A stretch of 64,000 nucleotides of DNA from Nansenia antarctica (GCA_963989245.1 OZ022342.1:18579457-18643456); one strand, 5' to 3'; positions 47,801-61,153 are shown, counted from the stretch's first letter. The notes: a model not told the origin generated them from the letters alone. Numbers and translations are program-made.

Positions 47801-50699
47801 AAAGGAATGAAACAGGACATTCACACACTAACAGGACCTTCACACACTAACAGGACGACTCACTGGTGGATGTGCTGTAAACAATGCCCTAACAAACAAC
47901 ACCCTAACCCTTAGATAGGTACACATTTGCTTTTGCTTTTTAATATTAGGGTAAAACCTGCAATAACATGCCATGACTTCAGGGGCCTACGTCCTAACAG
48001 CACAAGGAGGAAAATGGTAACTATCAATCATCTGGCAACCATGTGCAGTGCATTTCTTACAACATGCTGCTTCCTCCCTCCACTCCCTCCCTCCCCTCCT
48101 CTTCACCTCAAATTAGAGTACAGTTACAAGAGGGATTAGTGCAGTGGGTCAGGCGTTTTGAACTTCAAAACCATACCACCTGCAGAGTCTTTAATGAACA
48201 ACCCCAATGGACTAAACCGAGACACATCAGAGTGCAAAAATGGCTGTTGATTTGAAGAAGAAAAAACACCCCACCCTACCCAGGAAGAACTCTGTTGTGC
48301 ATATTAACTGCAAATGTATCAAGCGCTTACTGCCAATGCAACCAAAACCTTTTCCTGAATGAAAAAAACCACAAAATCTATGATTATCATAAATGCTGTA
48401 AATGCCCAACTGTAGACGGATTTGGTGGCTCCTGCTATTTGATTTAAATGTGTTTAAATGTGGCTGAGACAAAGGCAGTGACATGGTGATCAATTAATGG
48501 TTGTGCACTAGATATAGGTTCTGTTCAGCACGACATAATAATGACCAGGTTGTCCCATTAATGTCTGATGTTCACACGCATCGTTAACAACACGTAGAGT
48601 TGAGTCATCAACTTCAGATATTGGCTTGAGCTTAAACTCCTCGCGGTTTATCTTAACTTGAGGGCATGGTAAAAAAGCATTTTGGGTATTTTTAATTGAA
48701 TCTAGGATCCGATATGATCGAGTGTCTATCACACAGGGATGAGAAAATCATTGTCAATCATTAATTATTAACCATGAAATATACTTTGGAGTCAGATATA
48801 ACACTTAACTTGTATTAGTTGGTCATGTGACCACTTGTGTAGAGTTAAAATTCTCAAATAATTTTGGTCTAGTGTACATAAGGCTAGGTAAGAGGCCAGT
48901 CTATGCCTTGACTTCTAACGTATGGACTTACCTGATGACGCTGACCCTCTTGGTCACAGTCTCTGTGGCCTCGACAGTTGCCGGGACACCTTCCACAAAA
49001 GCGATGCCATACAGCAGTAAGTTCTTCAGAAAACTCTTCAGTTCATCCTCACAGTTCATGAACTTGTCCCAGTTGGCCGAGGGTACCTTTTCATTGGTGT
49101 AGACATCAGAATTCCAAAGGATGCGTGGCTGCATGGCACTGTTTTTCTGTCCCTCGTAACTGTTCTGTGCTAGCCAGCTCAGGTTGTACCTTGTCACATG
49201 ACCATCCGACCCTGAGACAGTCAAATAAAGGCCATTTCATTGTCATGTAAAATACTTACATGTCCAGTTGTTAGAAATAAATGCTCTAAGCGCTCTATTA
49301 TGTGTGGCACACTGAAAATACAATAAATCTGTAGGACCAGATTGATGAGTAGGCTAAGGGTGGAGAGGGTGTGGTTCTCCAATAAAAATGCCATTGATTG
49401 GGCAAAATTTAAAAGCCATTAAAAGAACGTTGATTCTACTAGAAGATTGAACACTGTATGGTGGGATGGCGAGGGGCGGCTGTGGCGCAGGTGGTAGAGC
49501 CGCCATCTAATGACCGGCGGTTCGAGCCCCGGCTAGCCACATGTCGAAGTGTCCTTGGGCAAGACACTGAACCCCTAATTGCTCCCAGTGAGTGGGCCGG
49601 CACCTTGCATGGTAGCTTGCCGCCATTGGTGTCTGAATGTGTGTGAATGGGTGAATGAGAGGCCGTTGTAAAGCGCTTTGGATAAAGGCGCTATATAAGT
49701 GCAGTCCATTTATTCCATTTACCATAGTTACAGTGTAAACAATGCCTTAGTTGTAAGTGGATGAATAACTTTACACAAGTATAATTCAATAAACCACATG
49801 GTTGCATTGTCAGCAATTCATTATACTGTCTTTTACAAGAGTCAAAGTTCTCCCTGAATGATGCCCTGAGAGATCATCCCAGGCTTAGCGGAAGAGCAAT
49901 ATATTTCTCTGTGATCTAGCCTACATGGACTAAAGGAGGACACACACACACACACACACACAGTCACACACACACACACACACACACACACCAAAACCAA
50001 CTCACCTCACTACCTCTCCTACTCACCTCACTACCTCTCCTATCAACATGAAACAGAATTCTGCAAATCAAAAACAACAATTTCACATAGGCCGATGTGA
50101 AATACGTTCCAGTGGTTCTTCTTTGAAATTCAGATTTCACATAGAAGCAGCCTCTAAACAAATACTTACATGTGAGGAAAATATCCTCCTCCTCCACCCT
50201 GGTCTTGGCTGGACGGATGTTCAGCTCCACACTGGCTGTATCCAGGTTCCTCTGGTTGGTCTTGGTGTTGTAGCAGGAGGCAGAACGGCAATGATCCCGT
50301 AGCCACACATAATCAAAGTGCATCAAAAGCCCATCATAGTTTAGCTCTGGAAATTGAATAAGTGTTGATTATGAATTTGTGATAAAAAAAAATTGCTCCG
50401 ATTACACGTACGCTTAGAATGTTGATTCAATCAATGCAATAAATGAATTGAAGTGAAATATTGATGCATTTTAAAATATAAGCTCATGACAAACATGCTC
50501 AAGTTGCAAACAACATAACTTAATAAAACTAACCAAGACATTCTTCCCGAAGCTGCCAACTCGTGGATTGGGGAGCAGTGTGCTGCCAATGCCTGCTGCC
50601 TTCGCGTTGAATCCGTGCATATCCAGACACCGCAGGCTGTGCTTTAGATGTGGGGTGAAAACAGCCACGAAAACGACAAAACACTCGAGCCAAAGACAT
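44855..50699 (-). CDS. tmlhe: Trimethyllysine dioxygenase, mitochondrial, complete
   Basis: Seven coding exons give 416 aa (human 421): 50534-50699, 50170-50346, 48932-49211, 47627-47746, 45944-46180, 45107-45245, 44855-44986. The start MSLARVFCRFRGCFHPTSKA is Arg-rich and lacks acidic residues, as in a mitochondrial presequence. The N-terminal domain has YVWLRDHCRSASCYN with its zinc-type Cys/His set. The jelly-roll core has SDFSRGDTAYTNLALDRHTD with iron ligands at about H237 and D239, and the distal His at about 384 in VLHGRESF. It hydroxylates N6-trimethyllysine with Fe(II), 2-oxoglutarate and O2, the first step of carnitine synthesis. The first coding exon and its promoter are present twice (see 53921-54086). 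Confidence 0.96.
45544..45912 (+). mobile_element. Tc1-like transposase C-terminal remnant in a tmlhe intron
   Basis: The + frame includes GVGNVFFAHFGPVN, NPIHLWDVVEREIHSLKAH and the WTRISKEI end of a Tc1 transposase. It is followed by the terminus GTGTTCCTAATGAAGTG, CAGTGAGTGTATA, a typical fish Tc1 end. The 5' part is missing. Confidence 0.75.
46530..46718 (+). repeat. LINE 3' tail ending in (TCTAA)n
   Basis: GTTAGATGCTAAACTGCATT and GCAATGACAATAAAGTTCAA followed by a TCTAA run (46695-46717) is the end of a common fish non-LTR family, as I recall. It lies in a tmlhe intron, antisense to the gene. Confidence 0.65.
47068..47210 (+). repeat. tRNA-derived SINE
   Basis: An A-box-like TAGCTCAGTGGGTAGAGC (47078-47095) and B-box-like GGTTGTGGGTTCGTGC (47115-47130) are followed by the unrelated tail TTTGGATAAAAGCGGCAGC, found in many fish SINEs. 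It is not a tRNA gene because no acceptor stem can close. Confidence 0.75.
49470..49730 (+). repeat. tRNA-derived SINE, near full length
   Basis: GGCGGCTGTGGCGCAGGTGG with box A, then GGTTCGAGCCC as box B (49519-49529), a core CATGTCGAAGTGTCCTTGGG and the tail AAGCGCTTTGGATAAAGGCG. This is a common fish SINE layout. It lies in the tmlhe intron between coding exons 2 and 3. Confidence 0.85.
49940..49991. repeat. (CA)n microsatellite, interrupted
   Basis: Two CA runs are split by GTCA. Confidence 0.95.
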
Positions 50700-52300
50700 C
50701 GTTTGAAAATAAATGTAGATCTGAACCCCAGCTAGATATTATAACCGTATATTTCGACAGCCAAACTCTAGTATTATGCTAAGCTTCCAGCTAGCTAAGT
50801 TACTACCTAACAACAGGAGATCAGAATGACTGAAACAGCAATCGCGTCAGTCTCTGTGTTATTTAAACTTATTGGATCTCATTGGAATACACAACGAATC
50901 GAGGAGGTTAATTATTAAACACGTTACATGTGAATTGTCGTTCATAGCCTTTTCTAGTTGCAGTCAGGTAAACTTTGGACACCCAGCTAGTTAGCCATCC
51001 GGGCAATTTACTCTGCTCCATATTCATTTTGTCTCCCTCTGGTGCAGGGGAATAATATAACTTACTGGGGGGTCCCCAATCCATAACAATATTTTAACGA
51101 ATTGTCTGATATCAATAGTTTAGGGGGGGGGGGGGGAATCGTAGTTAGCTAGTGGCCAAGTGAAGTCTCATTTTACTGCATCCTGAGAAGCAGCATGGAT
51201 GATGCTGGCGGAGGAATAGCGGTTCGCTCGACGCCCTGTTTTATAATTTAAAAAGCCTAAATTTGAAGAGCTCTCCGTATGAATTAGTTTAATTTTGATT
51301 GATATGGCGAGAGAGGTTTAACGATCATATGACATGGATATAGTAGACATGTTTTAGAAGCGCTGGGTTTCTGAGATATCTGAAAAATAAACACATGAGA
51401 AATAGATTGCACTATTTTGATTAGCGGAGGAAAATCAATGTTGCGGCGGAGCTATGGCTGAGGCCATGTGCTTCTTTGTTTACAAAAAAAACAGCGGCTT
51501 GCGAAGAGAATTGGTGAGGGGTGTTATTCAGTAAGAGGGTGGATAATTCAGTGATGAAGCAGAAACTTCTGCATTTCGAAGACGTTGAGCGTGCAATCGG
51601 TGAGAAATCATGCAATTTAAACTCGAGACTTTGGAAATGTTGAGACGCAGTGGATTTGGCTACTTTCATGACGATTATTATGCTGCTGCTGGCCTTTTGA
51701 CATGCGCGCCCATTTCTGACCATGGTGCTATCTCCATACTATCCATCGACGTATTGTTTGCCTAGCCAGAAATGTTTTTGCTCTTTTGCGCGTTAGGCTA
51801 TATAGCGATCTGCTTTGCAGATTGAATCAAAGTTAGTATATCAGCCGTGTACAAAAAGTCTAAGCTTAGCTATACCTTCTAGCTACCTAACAAAGGGATA
51901 TTGGAGAAGAAATTGCATTGGAGTCCTGAAAATAAATAACTAAGAATTATTTCTCGTCTTGTATATTTTAGCGTTTCGTTTGTGGTCCAATGAACCGTGT
52001 TTGATCTGCACGAACCTACATTGCAATTAGTACAGTTTCATGCCAGCAACCAATCATTCACAATCCGGACATGTACTGCTTTTGGAAGCGCACTTGGATG
52101 GATATAGTCCTCAACTATCGTTGAACGTTACCAACATTTCATAGTACCCGGTCAAAAGAGCCAACTGACAATAATTGATTGTGCACTTGACTTATGTTGC
52201 ATTCAGTTGCTACTTCTCGTGGCTAGATGGAATGGAAAACACTTAGGGTGCGTTGCACTCCAGAACACATCTTCCCTTGTTCACTTCCCTTCACAGATGT
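50700..52300. promoter_or_regulatory. Putative bidirectional promoter between tmlhe and an unidentified + strand gene
   Basis: tmlhe reads left from 50699 and a spliced exon reads right from 52923. The DNA between is relatively CpG-rich around 51180-51780 for this window, for example CGGAGGAATAGCGGTTCGCT. No TATA box is evident. The whole region recurs at about 54087-55690 in the second duplication unit. Confidence 0.4.
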
Positions 52301-52941
52301 GACTGGACTGGATAGGTGTAAGCTGCAATGTGAGAACTATGTTGCTTACACTTGTCCAGTGTTCTATCCGATTTGTGAAGCGGAGGGAACGGAAGTTTTA
52401 GAGTGGAACGCAGCCTCTGTCTGACTATCCAATAGTGTTTTTTGTATTCCGTTTTGGGGGAGGGTCAAGTGTTGGTTGAAACGCTCTGTTCACAAGCAGT
52501 GCAGGGTAGAGTCAAATGAGTTTGCTTGGGGACTGTAAACATTTGTGACAATCACTTTTGTGACAAGCTTTGTTCTGTATGTTGAAAAATAGAGGGGAGA
52601 ATCACTACTGTAGAGCAAATATGTGGTGCAGTCTAATGGAAAATAGTGGCTGTCCAGTCCACTGATCAAGTCAGTCCTTTTAGGCCTATGTGAAACTACT
52701 GTGAAATGTTGTTTTCAGCCTTCACACCTGATGACTTAATGTATTACTATATATAATGTGCTTTCCTTACAGCCAGTTTTTGGTGTTGTCTCTTAAAGGG
52801 TGTATTCATAATCTTTCCATTGTAGCTATTCAAACTCACACAGTGTGAATACAATATATTATCTTTTTCCAAGTGCCTTTTTCCCTGACTTGCCTTAACC
52901 AACACTTGTTTTCTGCTCAAAGCTCCACCAGGCCTGGAGCT

Positions 52942-53019
52942 ATGTCTGAAAAGACTAGGACAAACATCATCTCAATGACTGGCCTCCGCTCCCTTGAGCA
53001 AACTGGTCCTACTGTACAG
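52942..53019 (+). CDS. Candidate first coding exon of an unidentified + strand gene (unit 1)
   Basis: An acceptor (TGCTCAAAG|CTCC, 52922/52923) and a strong donor (CAG|GTAAGT at 53020) bound an exon whose only long frame begins MSEKTRTNIISMTG and stays open for 26 codons to the donor. I do not recognise the protein and found no continuation exon in the window. It may be a 5' exon of a gene whose body lies beyond base 64000, or a non-coding exon. Confidence 0.4.
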
Positions 53020-53920
53020 GTAAGTCTACGACCAGCATATACCATTACAGATCAGACAGTTGGTACTGTGTAGACAATTGGGAAAAGTGCCAGTAATATA
53101 GACTTACACATGAACAGATTTTAGGCCATTTGATTTCTATGTTGTTTCTATGACAGACATGGGGGTGCCAGTTGGTTTCCTTATGGGGTTATGTGGCCCA
53201 TAACCCGTAATACAGCCCATTATTTATATAAAACCTGGAGTGACCGGTTATGGAAAACCTGGCTCCAACCTAGTTCCATGTATTTGTTAATTAATGTATT
53301 TTTTTTTTTTTAAAAGGTTCACTAGTGTCCTTGGCCTATTAACATGTTTACTAACAGAGATCTATTAGATCTATTCTCTAACTACAGTTTAGATTTAGGT
53401 TGGCCTTTTTAAATAAGCCATGGCTACAGGTAGACGTGTATCAACATTGTTTTAGGCTGCTTGTCGGTTGGACTGTAACACTATCCTTAACCCTTACCAT
53501 AACCAATCGTAAACCTATGCCTAACCATAACCTTTAAACATAACAATTTGTGTCTTTTTTGCAGACCAATTTCCAGGTTCTGGTCTTGTTGGCTATCCCG
53601 TACCCTAACTAATCCTAAACCTATACCTAACCCTAAACTTAACCAAGAGTAGGAAAACATTGTGTTGAAAAATGTCACGGTAGGATTCAAGAGAAATAGT
53701 GGTGAATTTAAGAATATACGGCATAACCCGTAGCCACTTCTAAATTTAACACATCAATGATAAGCCACAGCATTTTATGGAGTAAATGAACGTTCTTAGA
53801 ACCCCTGATGCTTTATATCAATGCAATAAATGAATTGAAGTGAAATATTGATGCATTTTAAAATATAAGCTCATGACAAACATGCTCAAGTTGCAAACAA
53901 CATAACTTAATAAAACTAAC

Positions 53921-54086
53921 CAAGACATTCTTCCCGAAGCTGCCAACTCGTGGATTGGGGAGCAGTGTGCTGCCAATGCCTGCTGCCTTCGCGTTGAATC
54001 CGTGCATATCCAGACACCGCAGGCTGTGCTTTAGATGTGGGGTGAAAACAGCCACGAAAACGACAAAACACTCGAGCCAAAGACAT
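53921..54086 (-). CDS. tmlhe: Second copy of the tmlhe first coding exon (duplication unit 2)
   Basis: Same sequence as 50534-50699: same start codon, presequence and donor (CTTG|GTTAGT). It lies 3.39 kb upstream of the functional copy with its own upstream region. If its promoter works, its donor could splice to the exon at 50170-50346, giving the same protein, or transcripts could include both copies. It could also be inert. Confidence 0.75.
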
Positions 54087-56333
54087 CGTTTGAAAATAAA
54101 TGTAGATCTGAACCCCAGCTAGATATTATAACCGTATATTTCGACAGCCAAACTCTAGTATTATGCTAAGCTTCCAGCTAGCTAAGTTACTACCTAACAA
54201 CAGGAGATCAGAATGACTGAAACAGCAATCGCGTCAGTCTCTGTGTTATTTAAACTTATTGGATCTCATTGGAATACACAACGAATCGAGGAGGTTAATT
54301 ATTAAACACGTTACATGTGAATTGTCGTTCATAGCCTTTTCTAGTTGCAGTCAGGTAAACTTTGGACACCCAGCTAGTTAGCCATCCGGGCAATTTACTC
54401 TGCTCCATATTCATTTTGTCTCCCTCTGGTGCAGGGGAATAATATAACTTACTGGGGGGTCCCCAATCCATAACAATATTTTAACGAATTGTCTGATATC
54501 AATAGTTTAGGGGGGTGGGGGGGAGAAATCGTAGTTAGCTAGTGGCCAAGTGAAGTCTCATTTTACTGCATCCTGAGAAGCAGCATGGATGATGCTGGCG
54601 GAGGAATAGCGGTTCGCTCGACGCCCTGTTTTATAATTTAAAAAGCCTAAATTTGAAGAGCTCTCCGTATGAATTAGTTTAATTTTGATTGATATGGCGA
54701 GAGAGGTTTAACGATCATATGACATGGATATAGTAGACATGTTTTAGAAGCGCTGGGTTTCTGAGATATCTGAAAAATAAACACATGAGAAATAGATTGC
54801 ACTATTTTGATTAGCGGAGGAAAATCAATGTTGCGGCGGAGCTATGGCTGAGGCCATGTGCTTCTTTGTTTACAAAAAAAACAGCGGCTTGCGAAGAGAA
54901 TTGGTGAGGGGTGTTATTCAGTAAGAGGGTGGATAATTCAGTGATGAAGCAGAAACTTCTGCATTTCGAAGACGTTGAGCGTGCAATCGGTGAGAAATCA
55001 TGCAATTTAAACTCGAGACTTTGGAAATGTTGAGACGCAGTGGATTTGGCTACTTTCATGACGATTATTATGCTGCTGCTGGCCTTTTGACATGCGCGCC
55101 CATTTCTGACCATGGTGCTATCTCCATACTATCCATCGACGTATTGTTTGCCTAGCCAGAAATGTTTTTGCTCTTTTGCGCGTTAGGCTATATAGCGATC
55201 TGCTTTGCAGATTGAATCAAAGTTAGTATATCAGCCGTGTACAAAAAGTCTAAGCTTAGCTATACCTTCTAGCTACCTAACAAAGGGATATTGGAGAAGA
55301 AATTGCATTGGAGTCCTGAAAATAAATAACTAAGAATTATTTCTCGTCTTGTATATTTTAGCGTTTCGTTTGTGGTCCAATGAACCGTGTTTGATCTGCA
55401 CGAACCTACATTGCAATTAGTACAGTTTCATGCCAGCAACCAATCATTCACAATCCGGACATGTACTGCTTTTGGAAGCGCACTTGGATGGATATAGTCC
55501 TCAACTATCGTTGAACGTTACCAACATTTCATAGTACCCGGTCAAAAGAGCCAACTGACAATAATTGATTGTGCACTTGACTTATGTTGCATTCAGTTGC
55601 TACTTCTCGTGGCTAGATGGAATGGAAAACACTTAGGGTGCGTTGCACTCCAGAACACATCTTCCCTTGTTCACTTCCCTTCACAGATGTGACTGGACTG
55701 GATAGGTGTAAGCTGCAATGTGAGAACTATGTTGCTTACACTTGTCCAGTGTTCTATCCGATTTGTGAAGCGGAGGGAACGGAAGTTTTAGAGTGGAACG
55801 CAGCCTCTGTCTGACTATCCAATAGTGTTTTTTGTATTCCGTTTTGGGGGAGGGTTAAGTGTTGGTTGAAACGCTCTGTTCACAAGCAGTGCAGGGTAGA
55901 GTCAAATGAGTTTGCTTGGGGACTGTAAACATTTGTGACAATCACTTTTGTGACAAGCTTTGTTCTGTATGTTGAAAAATAGAGGGGAGAATCACTACTG
56001 TAGAGCAAATATGTGGTGCAGTCTAATGGAAAATAGTGGCTGTCCAGTCCACTGATCAAGTCAGTCCTTTTAGGCCTATGTGAAACTACTGTGAAATGTT
56101 GTTTTCAGCCTTCACACCTGATGACTTAATGTATTACTATATATATAATGTGCTTTCCTTACAGCCAGTTTTTGGTGTTGTCTCTTAAAGGGTGTATTCA
56201 TAATCTTTCCATTGTAGCTATTCAAACTCACACAGTGTGAATACAATATATTATCTTTTTCCAAGTGCCTTTTTCCCTGACTTGCCTTAACCAACACTTG
56301 TTTTCTGCTCAAAGCTCCACCAGGCCTGGAGCT

Positions 56334-56411
56334 ATGTCTGAAAAGACTAGGACAAACATCATCTCAATGACTGGCCTCCGCTCCCTTGAGCAAACTGGTC
56401 CTACTGTACAG
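56334..56411 (+). CDS. Second copy of the unidentified + strand exon (unit 2)
   Basis: Same 26 codons and splice sites as 52942-53019. This copy is nearest to any downstream body of the gene. Confidence 0.4.
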
Positions 56412-57211
56412 GTAAGTCTACGACCAGCATATACCATTACAGATCAGACAGTTGGTACTGTGTAGACAATTGGGAAAAGTGCCAGTAATATAGACTTACA
56501 CATGAACAGATTTTAGGCAATTTGATTTCTATGTTGTTTCTATGACAGACATGGGGGTGCCAGTTGGGTTCCTTATGGGGTTATGTGGCCCATAACCCGT
56601 AATACAGCCCATTATTTATATAAAACCTGCAGTGACCGGTTATGGAAAACCTGGCTCCAACCTAGTTCCATGTATTTGTTAATTAATGTAAAATGTTTTT
56701 AAAAAGGTTCACTAGTGTCCTTGGCCTATTAACATGTTTACTAACAGAGATCTATTAGATCTATTCTCTAACTACAGTTTAGATATAGGTTGGCCTTTTT
56801 AAATAAGCCATGGCTACAGGTAGACGTGTATCAAAATTGTTTTAGGCTGCTTGTCGGTTGGACTGTAACACTATCCCTAACCCTTACCATAACCAATCGT
56901 AAACCTATGCCTAACCACAACCTTTACTCTAAACATAACAATTTGTGTCTTTTTTGCAGACCAATTTTCAGGTTCTGGTCTTGTTGGCTATCCCGTACCC
57001 TAACTAATCCTAAACCTATACCTAACCCTAAACTTAACCAAGAGTAGGAAAACATTGTGTTGAAAAATGTCACGGTAGGATTCAAGAGAAATAGTGGTGA
57101 ATTTAAGAATATACGGCATAACCCGTAGCCACTTCTAAATTTAACACATCAATGATAAGCCACAGCATTTTATGGAGTAAATGAACGTTCTTAGAACCCC
57201 TGATGCTTTAT

Positions 57212-60200
57212 AGGGTGTGCTGAGTGTTCTATGGTTTTGCTGGAAGGGGATTGGCGAGCTTGTCTGCAATGTAATAAAGTGCTTACAGTGCAGGTAATGG
57301 TTATGCCCTACCTACCGCAATGTGAGCACTTCTGTCACAAGGCAGACATCCTATCGGCACAGTTCACATGTGGTTATCCAACATCTAAGCCCAAAAGCTA
57401 ACTGTAGCTGTCCAATTATATATTTACTGTTGCCTCAATGGGAGGCATCCAATTAACTTTTCTTTTTTTTGCCCCTTTTGTTCTTTTTTTGCCCCTTTGT
57501 GTCCAAAGTGCTGTTTGTGCAGGTAAATAAACCCATCAGGCCTACTGCAAAACCAGCACTTCCTGATTCAGAGGGCGCACCACTATTCCTATTCCACCAG
57601 AGGGCAGTTTTTCAGTCACAGTTGTAAACATTGGTAACAAATTACCTGGGAACTGAAGTATGGTTTTCATGTGCTGTATGGAGGACAGCCCTTATTAAAG
57701 GATGTGGGTGTTGGGCAACGGGAGTTCAGTCTCGTCAGATTTGAGCTATCATAGTTTGGTGACAGACAATCAAAATTGACAAGTGTGCAGAAAGGTTTTT
57801 GTTGCTTGTTCAGGTCAGCTTTGCAGGGTGAACAGTCAGCCTGTGCACCTCAGAGTCGCTGTGCAAACCCATGCAAAACTGACTTTGACTGGAACCGATC
57901 ACCCTCTTTACTGACTCACTACCCTCCTGTCAAAGCATATAAAAACCTATAGTTTTGTACCTTTCCTGTCTCCTCACCCATTAAGAAAGACTGGTGGTGT
58001 GAGTCAATTGTAATGTCTTAATCTAAGTTAACAACCCAGTTTTGCTTTTCAGCTGTTTGTTTCAACGTAAATGTAACTTGTAACGGGTGTGCAGTATGCT
58101 TGTCTCCCTAAACGGTGAGGTTTTACAGTTCTACATTCTGTAAGTAGGGCCTTTATAGATTAGCTGGTGTTGAGAGGCGGAGTCTTGGGCAATCGCCGGT
58201 AATTTTAGGAGGCATTGCACTTGTCTCGGTCTGACAGTACTGGCAGAGCGCAACCATTAGATCAGATCAAAACTGCACAACACAAGTAGGGCAATGAAAT
58301 CAGACAAATACATTGGGATTCTCAAATGTATTACTCACAGGTCCGCATCTGATTTGTATTCAAGGTCAGAGGTCCGGAACAGTTGGTGATAACAGAATAA
58401 CATTTAATCAGCTCACTTATAACTTTTAAACACTCAAGATACAACATACACTCAAAATACATTCAAGCCTAGTGGGAGAAATGGCAGTGAAATCATACCA
58501 GTAGATCAAGAGTCCCAGCTGAGCCAGCTTTATAGAAGCTGCTTTTGACGTTCACATTGGAAGTTGGGCAGAGTTAAAAGGGATATTTACCCAAAATCAA
58601 TTTTCATGTCCTGCATTTCTGGTCAATCCACGATGCATACCGTCTCGAACTATCATCATTTTGTGTGCTGATACATTATAGCTATCTAAACGTGAGGTTT
58701 CAAAAAAAACTATAATCTTGTACCGCATTAAAATGCATCAGAAGAGAGTTTTTGCAATCTGAACCTGCTCTATTACAGTATGCCAGTGATTCCCAGAGGG
58801 GGGCACACGCTAGCTCTTGCGCATTTAAAAAGACGGACCTCATGTGGGAGGGAGAGGGGACTCTTGGGAGTTGTCAAATGGGCAATTTGGAACATCAGGA
58901 CTGATGCATTCAAAGCAAGATATATCTTTGTTGTGATTGTGTCTACTATTGACTAATGAAACCCTGTAATCCAGTGGATTTGTGGTTAAAATTCAGCTTT
59001 AACTTTCAGCTACTGAGTAAATGTTAGAGATGCATGTTCGTGGTATTCTGTATCCCTGTGATTTAAAGTTGATGTTTTGAATAAAGTTTTTGTTTGGACC
59101 CCAACAGTGTTGCCTTCAGCCTGATTTTGTGGCAGCCAAGTACATTACTCTTAATTACACCACAACTAGGTGGAACAAATGTTACCCAAAGATTGAAGGG
59201 AAATTACATTGTATAGCCTATAATAATGTAGCTAATGACATGGTTGTATCCTTGATGTGGCACTGCATTTTACTTTCTCAAGATCTCAGTTGGCCTACAA
59301 ATGTTGGATCAATTTAGTTGAGCGAGCTTGAGGGCTATAGTTGAAGGCGCTTTATTTTTTATTCAAATTAAGGTTTGTGGTCACTTGGAACAGAATATTT
59401 TCTCAATGGTGGCACAGTACCTTTAAAAAAAAAAAAAGTGTTTATGATGAAGTGGTCAAAAGGACATTATTCAACATATAAAGATGGGGTATGATGTTGA
59501 CAGAAATGAGTACCCCCAAACACATGTTCCTTGAATTGGAATGTGTACTCTTTTAAAGGGGAGGGGGTTTGACTGGTCAGGACAGGCTTGTCTTGAAAGT
59601 ACCGCCACCCTTGCCTGTATCATTACAGCATAGGCCTACTCTGTATGATTATTTTAGGATGGCTAGTGTTTCTGTCAAAGTCTTTCTACTGTTTGAGTGC
59701 ATATCTCAGATTCCTACTTTGTCTCTCTCACACCTGTTTAAGCACCTCTCTGGGACTCATTTACGCCTCCTCAAAGTTCTACCCCTGCCAGCCCTGCAGT
59801 TTATGTCTGGGGCCTCTCTCTCTCTGCCACTGCCACGACTTCACTACATGCAAGGAAAGGCTTTACTGCCCTGTCACCACACCTCAGGCTGAGGTCAAAA
59901 TAATAAAATAAAATAAAAATGTCTTTGCAAATGTACTTTTCGTCTTGAAATAACACTCTTCCATTCAATTACATTGTACTGGTGTGGCCTCAGCTCAGCA
60001 CGCCTAGCTAGTTAAGAGGTTAGAGAGAAGGAAGTCATTATCAGATGTGAGTTGCCATGTACTGCAGATAATATGATGACACGGTAGCAGTATTTGACAT
60101 TATAGCTGTGATATGTGTTACCCTGGGGGTGATAAAGCTGTGCCAAGCCAGATCTTGACAGCAGTTTGGCTGATGCATGCTGTGTGATGTGCTTTTGAGC

Positions 60201-61110
60201 AATTCATATTATGTCTAGAGGCTCCTCTCAGCCCTTTTGGTCAGCAGTGGGTATGGGTACAGCATTGTCCTGTTATGTGTAATGAAATGGGCTATGACCG
60301 TTTGCTACATTTGGACAGATTGCCACTTGATATGAATAGAGCCCATACGAGAATCCACGTGGTTGTATAGAGAACATCCAACCTAAAATTAAGGTTCTCA
60401 AGCTTTTCAGACCAAGGACCCCTATGGCGCCATGGAAATAATAACCCTTTAGATTTCCTGTTTTTTTCAGTCCATTTACGCAAAACAGAAGTCAGCGTTG
60501 CGCCCCCAACCTGCATTTTGACTTGCCAACTAGTAACATGTTAAAACGGAAAACTCCAGCTGTTTTGTGAGAAGGGGTTAATTTTGCCTTTCAAGCAGGT
60601 TTCGTAAAGAAAATGGTTGTTATTTCAATGTTACTCCTATCTGGTAAGAGAACCAAGTTTAAAAGCTGACGGCTGAAAAAGATTCTTTCGCCATTTGGTA
60701 AACGCGTGTCACACCATGCGGTTCATGTCACACAGGTTGATATTATTTAACTGGTTAGGTTATGTGTGTGTTCAGTGTTGTAGTTTGAGGTCTTTGGTTT
60801 CTAACCATGTGCTGCTCTTAATTTGGGAAAAGACGCCTAAACTTCAAGGGACCAACTAAACCGCTGTTTCTGCTCTCAGTGGGTGCTCGGCTGACCATTT
60901 TTTACAAGACGTGGGATTTCATTTGAAGTTTGACTTTTATCGTTATTCCCTCAGGTAGTCACTAGTAATAATGCCTAATGAGCGCTTTACCCTTTCAACG
61001 TCTAAAGAAGAAAATGATTGTAGATGCGCAAGGGGCGGAGTTATTCTGGGTCAATAGCCAATGGAAAACAGGCAAATTATGAGTAGCATATTAACAGCAG
61101 TATTTATTAA
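57212..61110. other. Intergenic region upstream of the actinodin gene
   Basis: No exon-like frames with splice support. Nothing recognisable beyond A/T homopolymers (59424-59440) and an AAATA run near 59900. Confidence 0.45.
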
Positions 61111-61153
61111 CTGTTATGTTCTCCTAGACCGACATTGGACTGAGACACCACGG

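Larger units (their letters stand above)
50430..57211. repeat. 3.39-kb head-to-tail tandem duplication
   Basis: 50430-53816 (3387 bp) and 53817-57211 (3395 bp) are near identical by eye. Differences are a few single bases, homopolymer-length changes (for example the G run at 51121-51136) and small indels. Each unit carries the first coding exon of tmlhe, the region upstream of it and the first visible coding exon of a divergent + gene. The junction at 53816/53817 joins CTTTAT to ATCAATG with little or no homology. Confidence 0.95.

Noticed and set aside
51559..51600. Frame MKQKLLHFEDVERAIG ending at a GT as a first coding exon spliced to 52923
   Set aside because: The phase does not match: joining it to the 52923 exon reaches a stop at once. 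It could only be a separate or non-coding exon.
51421..51723. 100-codon minus frame in the duplicated promoter region
   Set aside because: Composition is not protein-like, there is no splice context, and it lies in the presumed promoter. Its repetition at 54811-55113 is explained by the duplication.
53480..53650. CCTAACCCTAA-like telomeric repeats
   Set aside because: Units are irregular, short and interstitial, and they are repeated in the second duplication unit. They are simple intronic repeats, not a telomere.
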